Assembly (NCBI GenBank): GCA_017883205.1
Contig: JADGNZ010000012.1
Span: forward strand, 72,151 to 136,150
Reading direction: 5' to 3'
Source: Thermoanaerobaculia bacterium
GTDB lineage: Bacteria > Acidobacteriota > Thermoanaerobaculia > Gp7-AA8
Length of the DNA: 64,000 bases
The position numbers and the translations under genes are program-made. The notes below the pieces were generated by a model. The model saw nothing but the letters and a program-made list of their open reading frames with translations. It did no database searches and was not told the origin of the DNA. Positions 30,634 through 39,412 of this stretch are shown piece after piece (position 1 is the stretch's first letter; every line of letters starts with the position of its first letter).

Positions 30634-32967
30634 ATGGCTTCACCCCTCGAGACGTACCTCGCCTCGCGGTCCGATACCGCCACGTTCCTCCTCGGCAGCG
30701 AGCTCGGGCGGACGATAGAGGAGATTTTCCCGCGCGCGGAGACATTGCTGCCGAGGCCGTACAAAATCTTCCCGGCGGACGAGACGCAAGTGCCGGCGAT
30801 GGGTTTCCCTGTCGCCGATGTGCCGGTGTTGCGCGAGCTGGACGCAAAGCTCGACCGCTGGCTCTCCGATGAGATTGCCTGGCAGGCAGGCCGGCAGCCC
30901 GCGGCGAAGGAAAAGGCCCAGATCGCGAACGGCGTGTACATGACGCAGTTGCTGCGCATGGCCGAGAACGCGCTGATGTCGAACCTACTCAGCGATTACC
31001 ACGCCGTCTTCTGGCTCGCCCATTCGTTCGATCTGGCCCGGCAACTGTCGTCGATCCCGAGGCGCGTCAGCCTCTATGACACGGCCACCGGCAAGACACA
31101 GGGCGATGCCTTCAAGTACCGGATCTACGCCAAGTGGGCGAACGACACGCGCGAGGGAATGGCCCAACTGGCCACGAAAGCGTCGTCGATTCTCGACGGC
31201 GAGGAACAGCGCAGTCTGCAGTTCTTCAAGCTCCTCACCGACGACGTGCTCATCCTGACCGAGGAGTTCATCGGTCCTGACTTGCGGGAGCTGCGCTCGT
31301 TCGTCAACGGCTACCTGCGCCGCGACTTCCAGGCGTTCCGCGATTCGGTCGAGCGGATGCGCGAGATTGCGCTCGACCTGCTGCAGCGCGACCGCACATT
31401 CCGGGCGGCGCTGCCGCTCTTCGGCGCGGCATCGGATCAGGGAATCCCGATCGCGCTTCTGCTCGACACGCGCTTCCAGAATTTCCTGTTCGAGCAGAAT
31501 GCGGTTCAGGCGGCCGTGACGCGCGAAGAGCGCGAGCAGTTCCAGCTCATCGCGCGGCGCCTGCGCGAGTTCGCCATCCTCAACCAGTTGCGCCGCGGCA
31601 TCACGATGATGACGGTGCGGTCGGACAACCAAGTCGTTTCGGCCGACAAGCGCGCCACGCTCTACTCCCGATCGACGCGGCCGATGGATTTCGGGCGTCC
31701 GGGTGTGGTCGATCCGATGGTACACCGCTTCGGACTGATCTACGACATCTCCAACTTCACCGAGACCCTCGGCAACATCCGCCGCGGCGGACGGAAGGAG
31801 GAGATCAGTTCGTACCGGCAGATGCTTCTGTTCCAGCGCAAGCTCGATTCGATCGCCGGCCGGCACCTCCTGCAATTCGAGAAGTTCCTTGGCGACGGCG
31901 CCTTCTACACGACGCGCCGTGCTCTGCGTCTCGTGCGCGCGGCGGTGGAAATTCAGCGTTGCTACGCCGACGTCCGCCGCAAAGGCTTCGCGTTCAACAA
32001 AGGCCTGCGCATCGCGCTCAACTACGGCTACTACCGTCTCCTGCCGATGAAGGGAAGCGGCAACGAGCGGATCACGGAGTTTTACGGCCCGGGCATCGTC
32101 GAGCTTTCGCGCCTGACGACCGGCAAGGCGAACAAGGAGCTCGAGGAGTTCGCTTCGTTTCTCCTCACGCACGGCTACGAATCAGGGAAGGTGCGAGCAT
32201 TCTTCGCCCCCCTCGCGAAGGGCGTCGACGTCATCGACCACACGCAGCACGCCCGCGAGTTCTACGCCTACGTGAATGCCAGCGGCCACCTCGTCAACGA
32301 AGGGATCGTGGCTTCCTTCTCGCTGCTGCAGGAGCTGTCGAACGATCTGGCGTCCGAGGGGCAGCAGTTGTTCCGGTTGCGCTCGCCGTGGGCGACGTAC
32401 ATCGGCTTCGCGCCGTCATTGACAGGACTGGAGTACATCGGCGTCCGCCTCGTCGGCATGGTGTCGTTGAAGGGACTCGAAGAGATCGACGTCGGCGAGA
32501 TCGTGCCGTTCGCGCCGGGCGATGTCGAAGCGACTCCCATCGACGGAGCGGACCCGCTCATCCTCGTGATCCGCCAGGAGTTTCATCAGGACCGCGACCT
32601 CGAAGGTCCGATGACCGCGGCGGCCGCACTCGACGACACGACGACAAGCGAGCAGGCCATCGGATCGGAGCTCGTGATCTGCCTGCGCAATGAACCGGAT
32701 GGCACCGAAGACGACGTCGTCATCGGCAAGTGGAACCCGCGCACCGACGAGCTGCGCTGCCCGCTGCGATTTCCGCACGGCGACTTCGTCCGCCTCTTCA
32801 CGCTCAAAGGCGACGTCACCGCCGAGCTTCTCAGCGAACGCCGCGAAACAGTCCGCGATCTCTACAACCGTCTTTCCGATCGCACGCCGACGCCCGCCGT
32901 GCCTCTGGCCGAGCTCCGCGATTGGTACGCGACGTACGTGCTGGGGGCGGTGGTGGAGAAGTTGTAA
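30634..32967 (+). CDS. Large protein with a divergent class III nucleotidyl cyclase-like core
   Basis: A 777-residue soluble protein. Residues 1-350 are helical and unrecognised. At 365-495 the order of motifs follows class III adenylate/guanylate cyclases: I-Y-D371-I-S-N-F-T (first metal Asp; canonical D-I-x-G-F-T), K-F-L-G-D421-G-A-F-Y (second metal Asp; canonical G-D-x), G-L-R-I-A-L-N-Y-G and F-Y-G-P-G-I-V-E-L-S-R493-L (canonical G-x-x-V-N-x-A-x-R-L, with Asn replaced by Glu). The C-terminal 280 residues are unassigned. Either it is an active but diverged cyclase or a degenerate nucleotide-sensing domain. It precedes the nuclease-helicase gene on the same strand, about 175 bp away. Confidence 0.6.
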   Translation: MASPLETYLASRSDTATFLLGSELGRTIEEIFPRAETLLPRPYKIFPADETQVPAMGFPVADVPVLRELDAKLDRWLSDEIAWQAGRQPAAKEKAQIANGVYMTQLLRMAENALMSNLLSDYHAVFWLAHSFDLARQLSSIPRRVSLYDTATGKTQGDAFKYRIYAKWANDTREGMAQLATKASSILDGEEQRSLQFFKLLTDDVLILTEEFIGPDLRELRSFVNGYLRRDFQAFRDSVERMREIALDLLQRDRTFRAALPLFGAASDQGIPIALLLDTRFQNFLFEQNAVQAAVTREEREQFQLIARRLREFAILNQLRRGITMMTVRSDNQVVSADKRATLYSRSTRPMDFGRPGVVDPMVHRFGLIYDISNFTETLGNIRRGGRKEEISSYRQMLLFQRKLDSIAGRHLLQFEKFLGDGAFYTTRRALRLVRAAVEIQRCYADVRRKGFAFNKGLRIALNYGYYRLLPMKGSGNERITEFYGPGIVELSRLTTGKANKELEEFASFLLTHGYESGKVRAFFAPLAKGVDVIDHTQHAREFYAYVNASGHLVNEGIVASFSLLQELSNDLASEGQQLFRLRSPWATYIGFAPSLTGLEYIGVRLVGMVSLKGLEEIDVGEIVPFAPGDVEATPIDGADPLILVIRQEFHQDRDLEGPMTAAAALDDTTTSEQAIGSELVICLRNEPDGTEDDVVIGKWNPRTDELRCPLRFPHGDFVRLFTLKGDVTAELLSERRETVRDLYNRLSDRTPTPAVPLAELRDWYATYVLGAVVEKL

Positions 32968-33004
32968 TGCGCTGCCTGGCGGCAGCGCGTTGTCTGATGC
33001 CACC

Positions 33005-33112
33005 GTAGCGCCGACGGCTCGTCGGCTGTACCGCCAGCGGCTCGCTGGCGACTCTCATCGCGACAATGCCGCCGGGCCGGCGGCGGACCAGCCGTCGAGC
33101 CGACGGCGCTAC
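33005..33112. repeat. Inverted repeat, GTAGCGCCGACGGCTCG family
   Basis: GTAGCGCCGACGGCTCGTCG at 33005 is mirrored by CGAGCCGACGGCGCTAC ending at 33112, with further nested palindromes (GCCAGCGGCTCGCTGGC, CCGCCGGGCCGGCGG) between. A related element is at 52485-52535. It fills the gap between the cyclase-like and nuclease-helicase genes. Confidence 0.8.
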
Positions 33113-33143
33113 ATTCGCCCCCTCTGTTACCATCAATAACCCA

Positions 33144-35582
33144 ATGCGCGTCGACCATGAGAAGCGGGAGATCCTCTGTTCGGTCGGCGATCTCGTTTAC
33201 GAATCGACCAACCGGCGCATCGGGGTCGAGCGCGGGGACGGGTTCCGGCGGATGTGGATCGGCCAGGACATCCACACGAAGCGCGCGGAACAGCGGACCG
33301 GCGAGGATGCGAATTACCGCGCCGAGGTGCATGTCGTTCATCGCACGCAACTGGGGGCCTGGTCGGTCACGATCACCGGCCGCATCGACGGACTCTCGGT
33401 CGACAAGGCAGAGAAGCGCGTCACGATCGAAGAGGTGAAGTCGATTCACTTCGATCTCGAGCTCGAAGCGCTCTACCGCTCCGACAAGCTGCAGCGGCAC
33501 CTGCTGCAATTGCTCCTGTATTCGTATTTCCTTTCCGGTCAGCCGGACTTCGAAGGCTTTGTATTCGCGCCGCAGCTCGTGCTCATCGACCTCATCTCCG
33601 GCGATGCCAAGACGATCGACGCGGAGTTCGATCGGGAAGTCGTTCTCGGCAGGTTGAACGAGCGGTTGGAAGCGCTCATCACCGAGATCGAGTCGGCGTC
33701 GGCGCTGCGTGTGGCCAAGCGCGCCTTCGCCGACACGCTGACGTTTCCGTTCGCTGAGATGCGCCATGGCCAGCAGGAGATCGTCTCGTCCGTTGCGCGA
33801 ACGTTGTATCAGCGCGAGGCGTTGCTGATCTCCGCGCCGACCGGAATCGGCAAGACGATGGCCGTTCTCTACCCGGCCGTGAAGCAGGCGCTGAAGCTCG
33901 GCAAGAAGTTGTTCTTCCTCACATCGAAAACGATGCAGCAGGATGCCGCCGTCGAAGCGTTGCAGCTCCTCAACGATGGATCCTTCCGCGTGCTTCGCAT
34001 CCGCGCCAAACAGAAGATGTGCGCGCATACGGAGATGATCTGCCACGAGGATTTCTGTCCATACGCGGCGCGCTATTCCGAGAAAATGCAGCGCACCGAT
34101 CTGCTCAATCATCTGGTCACGTCGATGAGCTACTTCGATCCCGCCCTCACGTTCGAGATGGCCAAGTCGAACGAGGTCTGCCCGTTCGAAGTGTCGCTGG
34201 AGCTGATCGAACAGGCCGACGTCATCGTCTGCGATTACAACTACATCTTCGATCCATACGTCGGCCTGAAGGCGTACCAGCAGGAGAACGACTACGGCGA
34301 TTGCGTTCTCGTCGTCGACGAAGCGCACAACCTCGTCGACCGTGGCCGCGGCTACTACTCGCCGGAGCTGCACGAGGAGCTGTTCGGCCGCATCCGCAAT
34401 CATCTCGCCGGCCGCAATTGCTGGCTCGATGGCGCCGACGAGCTGCTGGAGCAACTGCGCGATCACTACCACACGTTGGCCGAGGGGATGGATGAAGAGT
34501 CGGGCGTGAAGCAGGCGCTCTGCGAGCCAGACCGCGAGCTGTTCATCGAGCAGCGCACGGAGTGGGAGCGGCTGATCATTCATTACATCGGCTGGAAGAT
34601 CGACAACCGCATCGTCGAAGAAGACGATCCGGTGATCGATTTCTACTTCCGTCTGATGAAGGTCGCGAATCTGATGACGGAGAGGGGCGACGAGTTCGCG
34701 CATCTGATCGAGCGCACTCCCGAGGGACTCAAGCTCAAGATCTTCTGCAAGGATCCCTCGCGCTTCCTCGGCAGGATCTTCGACTCCGCGCACGCCACGG
34801 TGGCGCTCTCCGCCACGCTCGAGCCTTTCGACTTTTATCGCAAGCTCCTCGGCTTTCCAACCGATCGCACCACGGAGCTGGCTCTCCCCTCGCCGTTCCC
34901 GCGCGGCAATCGCAAGATCGTCGTCATCTCCGAGGTCGACACGTCGTACAAAAAACGCGCGGATTCCTACGACCGCATCGCCGACAACGTGGCCTCGATT
35001 GCCGAGGCGGGCGACGGCAACTTTCTGGCGCTCTTTCCCAGCTACGCGTTTCTGCGCGAGATCTCCGACCGCATGCCGCCGATCCGCAAACACGTGATGG
35101 TGCAGCGAACGGACATGACCGACTACGAGCGCAACGCCATGCTCGACATCCTTCGCGAGCGCTCCCGCAAGGGCAATCTCATCCTCGCAGTCTCCGGCGG
35201 CATGTACGCGGAAGGGATCGATTATCGCGGCGACATGCTCTCGGGCGTCATGGTCATCGGCCCTGCCCTGCCGCAGGTCAGTTTCGAGCAGGAGCTCCTC
35301 AAGCAGTACTACGACGAGCAGTACGGCTCCGGCTTCGAGTTCGCGTACCTGATTCCGGGCATGACGCGCGTGGTGCAATCGGCCGGCCGCGTGATCCGCA
35401 GCGAGACCGACATCGGCGTGATCGCATTACTCTGCCGCCGCTTCACGCAGCAGCCCTACACACAGTTTTTTCCAACCGACTGGTACGAAGAATCGCCGCG
35501 CGAATTGATCTCGAAGAAAGCAGCAAGCGAGATTCGCGAGTTCTTCGAAGCGCGTTTGACACCACAATTGAGGCTGGTATGA
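33144..35582 (+). CDS. PD-(D/E)XK nuclease fused to an Fe-S superfamily 2 helicase (XPD/DinG type)
   Basis: The ATG at 33144 gives 812 residues. Residues 1-130 contain G-R-I-D82-G, E97-V-K99 and a downstream Q-L-L-L-Y, the core of a RecB/Cas4-like PD-(D/E)XK nuclease. The helicase follows: Walker A A-P-T-G-I-G-K-T (231-238), a four-cysteine Fe-S cluster set (C293, C300, C305, C346), D-E-A-H (392-395), and C-terminal motifs with G-M-Y-A-E-G-I-D and Q-S-A-G-R-V-I-R. Rad3/XPD-like enzymes unwind 5'-to-3' using the cluster domain as a wedge. The nuclease fusion suggests end processing in repair or degradation of foreign DNA. Confidence 0.85.
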   Translation: MRVDHEKREILCSVGDLVYESTNRRIGVERGDGFRRMWIGQDIHTKRAEQRTGEDANYRAEVHVVHRTQLGAWSVTITGRIDGLSVDKAEKRVTIEEVKSIHFDLELEALYRSDKLQRHLLQLLLYSYFLSGQPDFEGFVFAPQLVLIDLISGDAKTIDAEFDREVVLGRLNERLEALITEIESASALRVAKRAFADTLTFPFAEMRHGQQEIVSSVARTLYQREALLISAPTGIGKTMAVLYPAVKQALKLGKKLFFLTSKTMQQDAAVEALQLLNDGSFRVLRIRAKQKMCAHTEMICHEDFCPYAARYSEKMQRTDLLNHLVTSMSYFDPALTFEMAKSNEVCPFEVSLELIEQADVIVCDYNYIFDPYVGLKAYQQENDYGDCVLVVDEAHNLVDRGRGYYSPELHEELFGRIRNHLAGRNCWLDGADELLEQLRDHYHTLAEGMDEESGVKQALCEPDRELFIEQRTEWERLIIHYIGWKIDNRIVEEDDPVIDFYFRLMKVANLMTERGDEFAHLIERTPEGLKLKIFCKDPSRFLGRIFDSAHATVALSATLEPFDFYRKLLGFPTDRTTELALPSPFPRGNRKIVVISEVDTSYKKRADSYDRIADNVASIAEAGDGNFLALFPSYAFLREISDRMPPIRKHVMVQRTDMTDYERNAMLDILRERSRKGNLILAVSGGMYAEGIDYRGDMLSGVMVIGPALPQVSFEQELLKQYYDEQYGSGFEFAYLIPGMTRVVQSAGRVIRSETDIGVIALLCRRFTQQPYTQFFPTDWYEESPRELISKKAASEIREFFEARLTPQLRLV

Positions 35583-35755
35583 GAAGGATGAAGGCGGAAT
35601 GATGAAGGATGAATGTGGCGGAAACACTCATTTCGTTTCATCGGCGACCGTCGGGTTGAAAAAGGACGAAGGCGGAGGGATGAAGGATGAATGCTCGGAC
35701 AACCGCTCGCTGACGTTCATCCTTCATCCTTCATTCTTCATCCTTGTGTTCACCC
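35583..35755. repeat. GAAGGATGAA low-complexity repeats
   Basis: Several copies of ATGAAGGATGAA-like sequence (35583-35700) are followed by the complementary TTCATCCTTCATCCTTCATTC (about 35718-35745), forming an inverted arrangement. The second block encodes the signal peptide of the next gene. Confidence 0.7.
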
Positions 35756-36273
35756 TTCTCTTCATTTCCTGCGCGACAGCAACCACCCCACCCCCACCCC
35801 GCCTCCCGCAATGGAACGTAATGCCTGCCGCTGTACTAGACGCGTTCTGCGCGAACTTCCGCGACGAAGGAATCCCGACCTCGGCGACCGTCAACGTCGT
35901 GAAGACCGCGCAGCGTCTGTTGATCACGACTGAGTCGATGCAGACACTGGCCGAGTCGCAGTTCTACCACGGCAAAATCGACCCAGCCCGCGCCGCAACC
36001 GCGGCCGCCGCAGAGGCGGTGGAGATCCCGCTCACGATCACTCACGGCTGCGCATGGCGCCCCATCGAACCGGAGACCGGCGCCCGCTACACCGACACGA
36101 TGACGCTCGAGCTCTCCCCGCCCATCGCAAACCCGTTCGCCCGCAACTCCGCCGGCATCTTCGCCCGCATGGCCCTCGGCGGCGAAGCCCCCACCTGGTA
36201 CTGGATGCCACTCATCCCGCGCGGCGACACCTGGACGGCGGGGCGACTGACGATTTTGGCGTACCGGCAGTGA
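35680..36273 (+). CDS. Lipoprotein of unknown function with repeat-encoded signal
   Basis: Starting at the ATG at 35680 gives about 197 residues with a lipoprotein signal (F-F-I-L-V-F-T-L-L-F-I-S-C) followed by a Pro-rich stretch. The mature domain contains V-N-V-V-K-T-A-Q-R-L-L-I-T-T and C-A-W-R-P-I. The hydrophobic signal itself is read from the TTCATCCTTCAT repeat, so the gene's 5' end has been rebuilt by repeat DNA. No family is recognised. Which in-frame ATG is used is uncertain because the repeats carry several. Confidence 0.6.
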   Translation: MKDECSDNRSLTFILHPSFFILVFTLLFISCATATTPPPPRLPQWNVMPAAVLDAFCANFRDEGIPTSATVNVVKTAQRLLITTESMQTLAESQFYHGKIDPARAATAAAAEAVEIPLTITHGCAWRPIEPETGARYTDTMTLELSPPIANPFARNSAGIFARMALGGEAPTWYWMPLIPRGDTWTAGRLTILAYRQ

Positions 36274-36290
36274 AGAGCGTCGAAGATTAC

Positions 36291-37052
36291 TCAAGCCCGC
36301 TTCCGAATGGTCGCCAGCACAAACCCTGGATCGAACATGAACTCCGCCGGTGGGTTGCCATTCCTGGCCAGGGCTTCCTGGGCACGAAGCACGCCTCGTC
36401 CGTAGCGGTTGACATAGCCGAGGGCCTTCATTGCTTCCGCGATCACCGGATTGCGATAGCTCGTCTGGCGAGGGAAGTTCGTTTCCGAGGCTTCGCCGTA
36501 CAAACCTCCGGGACTCTGGATCTCCAGCATCTCCTCGAACCATGTGACTCGGAGCGGCGTTGTCGAGGCGTAGTCACGATGCATCACTGCATTCATCAGC
36601 AACTCGCGCACAGCTACGCGGGGATACGATTCGACCATCCGCTCGCGGAGCAAGCTTTCGGCTACGGGGAACCTCTCGAGTCGCGCATCGACGAGTGAAA
36701 ACAGCTCACGCAGAACCGTCAGCAGATCGCCGTAAAGCTCACGATCGTTCAGCACCTGACCCGCGAGTGAATCCCCCTTCATGCGCAGAAACTGGATGTA
36801 GGCACCGGGCAGCCACTTGCGGACGTCGAGCCCGAACAGAATGATCCCCGCGTTCGTTGCGCAACCGCGGCCAAGGTCGAAGAAACGCAGCGAGGCGAGC
36901 TGCTCCTCCAGCGAGCGGGTATTCTCCGCGGTGACTTCCAGCGCAACCGCCTGCCGACGATAGTCGACCAGGAACAGCGACTCGGCCAAATCCCTCACGC
37001 CACTGCCCAGACAAGGCTGCGCGTCGAACGTTCTGAGTTGTTGTTCCGTCAT
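36291..37052 (-). pseudogene. Truncated RecG-like/AlbA_2-family ATPase (N-terminal domain missing)
   Basis: From the ATG at 37052 a 253-residue frame shows the C-terminal half of a schlafen/AlbA_2-HATPase_4 protein: P-T-N-A-G-type C-A-T-N-A-G-I-I-L-F-G, A-V-R-E-L-L-M-N-A-V-M-H-R-D-Y, I-Q-S-P-G-G-L-Y-G and G-R-G-V-L-R-A-Q-E. The AlbA_2 DNA-binding domain that normally precedes these is absent. Upstream is not coding sequence but repeat DNA (37160-37300). I read it as a 5'-truncated remnant; it may still be translated. Confidence 0.65.
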
Positions 37053-37477
37053 GGGCGCCTCAAGTCGACAGGATACGATCACGGCCAGCCTGGGAGTTTG
37101 TGCGGCAGAAACCCCGAAGCCGTACTTCACCCAAGCAGGGAACATCGACGAATTTCGACCTCCGCCCCGACTGCACTCGGGCGAGGACGCCCGAGTGCCC
37201 GCGGTCGAGACGACCGCACTCCTTACGACGTGCATGCCTCGCAGCGCTGAGGAGTGTGGGCGTCTCGCCCGCGGCCATCGGGGCGTCCCGCCTCGGTGGT
37301 TGGACCCGGCCTGATAACTCCAATGGTTTGAAACGGGTCCACATCTGAAAACAAGCCCCAGTCTTCGACCGTCAAACGCAATCGCTGGCAGAGTGAATCG
37401 CCCAAGCCGTTCGTTCCTTGATTCCCAACCGGCGAAATCCTACACTTCGTCCGTCCCATACAAAAAAGGAAGGTCGA
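37053..37477. other. Intergenic region with dispersed repeats
   Basis: This gap holds a GACTGCACTCGGGCGAGGACG-type palindromic block at about 37165-37300 and otherwise no coding frame with a credible start. The last 20 bp contain the ribosome-binding site of the next gene (GGAAGG). Confidence 0.6.
37160..37300. repeat. CGGGCGAGGACGCCCG palindromic repeats
   Basis: Overlapping palindromes (GCACTCGGGCGAGG, CGCCCGAGTGC, CGGTCGAGACGACCG, then GGGCGTCTCGCCCGCGG) related to the GGCGAGACGCCTGC blocks at 43175-43236 and 45168-45216. It sits where the N-terminal half of the RecG-like gene should be. Confidence 0.65.
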
Positions 37478-38335
37478 ATGAACGCTCTGCCGATCGCAGC
37501 GGTTGTCCTCGTGCTGTCTCCGGGATTCGCTTTTGGCCAGGTAGCGGCGGACGCTGTTCCCGCTCCGTTGGCGGCATCTTCTGGTGGCTACATCCGCAAC
37601 ATCGCGGCGTTCCTCGAGCAGTGTCCTGATCGCGATCCGGCCTACGCGCAGATCATGAGAGACTTCGAGGTCCGTAGAAATGACAAGAAGACTGCGGAGC
37701 CGGTTTGCACCGAGCCCATTACGGCGATGACGACCGCGCAGTACACCGACGAGTTGATCGCGCGCCAGGGACTGAGAGTCATGTACTACATGGATCGGGG
37801 GCAGTCCGGACATCTCCCCTGGACCCCCGGCACCCTGTACGATTGGATGAAATCGAAGATCCAGGGGATCGACATCATCGACGGTGTCGTCGGTGGCTAT
37901 TGTTGTGCCACGCTCGATGGAAAGCTCTTCTTCGTCGCAGGGAACGAAGATGGGCCCAACCGGGACGCCGATCGGTTCTGGTATGGAATCTCCGGGAACA
38001 TCGCTTTTTATGCGCACGAAGCGCGCCACGTCGATGGCTTTCCCCACTCCTCGTGCTGCGGCATCGCCAATGGCTGTGATGACGTTTTTGATCCGAAGAA
38101 CCTATCCGCGTACGCCGTGCAATGGTGGCTCTACAGTCTCTGGCTCAACGGCACGATCAATGTGGGTGACTCATGCGCGCTTCCAGCGGACCGATACGCG
38201 CAGGGGCTTCTGAATTCGATGAACGAGCAATTCCGAAACCGGTTCTGCACGAATAAGCCTGATCTCGTGTCTTTGCCCGCCGTCCCGGAGGGAGCCTGTC
38301 CGCCTCAGGATCGACGCAGGTCCGCGAAGAAATAG
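37478..38335 (+). CDS. Secreted protein with HEARH zinc-peptidase-like motif
   Basis: The ATG at 37478 follows GGAAGGTC and encodes 285 residues with a signal peptide (about 1-20, ending F-G-Q). The mature part is Cys-rich and carries A-H-E-A-R-H-V-D-G-F-P-H at about residue 173. This is an HExxH pattern with a further His six residues on, followed by a cluster of three Cys. It could be a small extracellular metallopeptidase; no family name is recognised. Confidence 0.6.
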   Translation: MNALPIAAVVLVLSPGFAFGQVAADAVPAPLAASSGGYIRNIAAFLEQCPDRDPAYAQIMRDFEVRRNDKKTAEPVCTEPITAMTTAQYTDELIARQGLRVMYYMDRGQSGHLPWTPGTLYDWMKSKIQGIDIIDGVVGGYCCATLDGKLFFVAGNEDGPNRDADRFWYGISGNIAFYAHEARHVDGFPHSSCCGIANGCDDVFDPKNLSAYAVQWWLYSLWLNGTINVGDSCALPADRYAQGLLNSMNEQFRNRFCTNKPDLVSLPAVPEGACPPQDRRRSAKK

Positions 38336-38337
38336 CC

Positions 38338-39072
38338 TTAGCCCAGGTCCTCAGGAGGACGACCTCGCGCGTCATCGGGTTGATCTACGGGATGCGGCCG
38401 CGACGGACGACTTGATCGCTCTCGGGACCGCGGCGCTGAGGCTTTCGCGGATTTGGTCGACGTAGACGATGGGGAGCTTGCGGCTTTCTCTGTCCGGACA
38501 TCAGCCTCGCTTTGCGGAAGGGGCGGATTGGGCGGCGTCTCGAGGGGGTCGGCGCTGCGGCTGTCGCTGCCCGGCTTCTTCCTGCGAGGACGGCCGGTGC
38601 GGCCGAGGGCTGACTGCATCGCTTTTACGTGGGCGACGAGCGCTGCGGAACGGTTGTTGCGGGTGTATCCCTTCCCGAGGTTGTACATCTGCAACGCCTG
38701 CTGCACGACCTCCCAGCGCTCCCGCAACATGTTGTAGCGAATGTCCCGCGCCAGCGCCTCGGCGGCAGCAGCGAGAGGCTCGAACCGCAGATTGCGGTTG
38801 ATGACCATCCGCGTTCTGGCCGGATCGAGACCCGTCGCCGCTTGCATCGTCACGTCGTTCTCCGCCGCGACGGCGCTGGCTTCGAGAAACTCGTCCGGGA
38901 CGGTACTGGCCGTGCGCACCACGTTGAAGCCCTCGGCGGGCGCCCGCACAAAATCGGACAGGATCTGATAGACGGCATCAAGGTGCGCTGCCGCCTCCCG
39001 CACGACGGCCTCGAGCGCCGCAGGGTCGGGCGTTCCGGACCCCGCGCTGTGAACGTTTTTCGTGGTTTGCAT
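38338..39072 (-). CDS. Hypothetical protein with basic, disordered C-terminus
   Basis: A 244-residue protein. Residues 15-160 are Ala-rich helices (A-L-E-A-V-V-R-E-A-A-A-H-L, Y-N-L-G-K-G-Y-T-R-N-N). The remainder is a Ser/Pro/Arg/Lys-rich tail beginning R-P-R-R-K-K-P-G, likely to bind nucleic acid or be disordered. The start has a good ribosome-binding site (AAGGAG) right behind a leader hairpin. No family is recognised. It converges with the HEARH gene, 2 bp apart. Confidence 0.6.
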   Translation of the reverse strand: MQTTKNVHSAGSGTPDPAALEAVVREAAAHLDAVYQILSDFVRAPAEGFNVVRTASTVPDEFLEASAVAAENDVTMQAATGLDPARTRMVINRNLRFEPLAAAAEALARDIRYNMLRERWEVVQQALQMYNLGKGYTRNNRSAALVAHVKAMQSALGRTGRPRRKKPGSDSRSADPLETPPNPPLPQSEADVRTEKAASSPSSTSTKSAKASAPRSRERSSRPSRPHPVDQPDDARGRPPEDLG

Positions 39073-39092
39073 GAACGTTTTCTCCTTTTCGC

Positions 39093-39145
39093 CAAGGTTT
39101 GGTCCGCGAGCGCCTATCTGGGTTCGCCTTGCGGACCCAACCTTG
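39093..39145 (-). promoter_or_regulatory. Leader hairpin upstream of the gene at 38338-39072
   Basis: CAAGGTTTGGTCCGC and GCGGACCCAACCTTG pair with one or two mismatches around a 23-bp loop. The structure ends about 20 bp before the start codon, with the ribosome-binding site just after it. It could regulate translation or be the end of an upstream transcript. Confidence 0.45.
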
Positions 39146-39249
39146 AGACGTTTCAGGATTCAAAAGGTTCCAACGTGCTCACTCGTTACCGGCGCCTGAT
39201 CCTTCATCCCGTTGAATGCGTGCAAAAATGGAATCAATGCGTTATCACA

Positions 39250-39412
39250 ACGCATGAATGCGATATCGGAACGCATGAATGCGAAATGAGAACGCATGAA
39301 TGCGAAACGAGAACGCATGAATGCGATGTCGGAACGCGTGAATGCGATACCAGAACGCGTGAACGCGAAATCGGAACGCATGAACGGGAAATCGGAACGC
39401 GTGCACGGTTGC
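39250..39412. repeat. 21-bp tandem array, ACGCATGAATGCGAAATCGGA unit (about 7.8 copies)
   Basis: Seven complete units start at 39250, 39271, 39292, 39313, 39334, 39355 and 39376, and a partial one at 39397. The first half (CGCATGAATGCG) is palindromic and best conserved; the second half varies. The 21-bp period is two turns of B-DNA, which would put every site on the same face. It lies upstream of the OsmC gene. Confidence 0.9.

Noticed and set aside
32862-35378. 838-codon reverse ORF opposite the nuclease-helicase
   Set aside because: Antisense shadow; the forward frame has all helicase motifs and the Fe-S cysteines.
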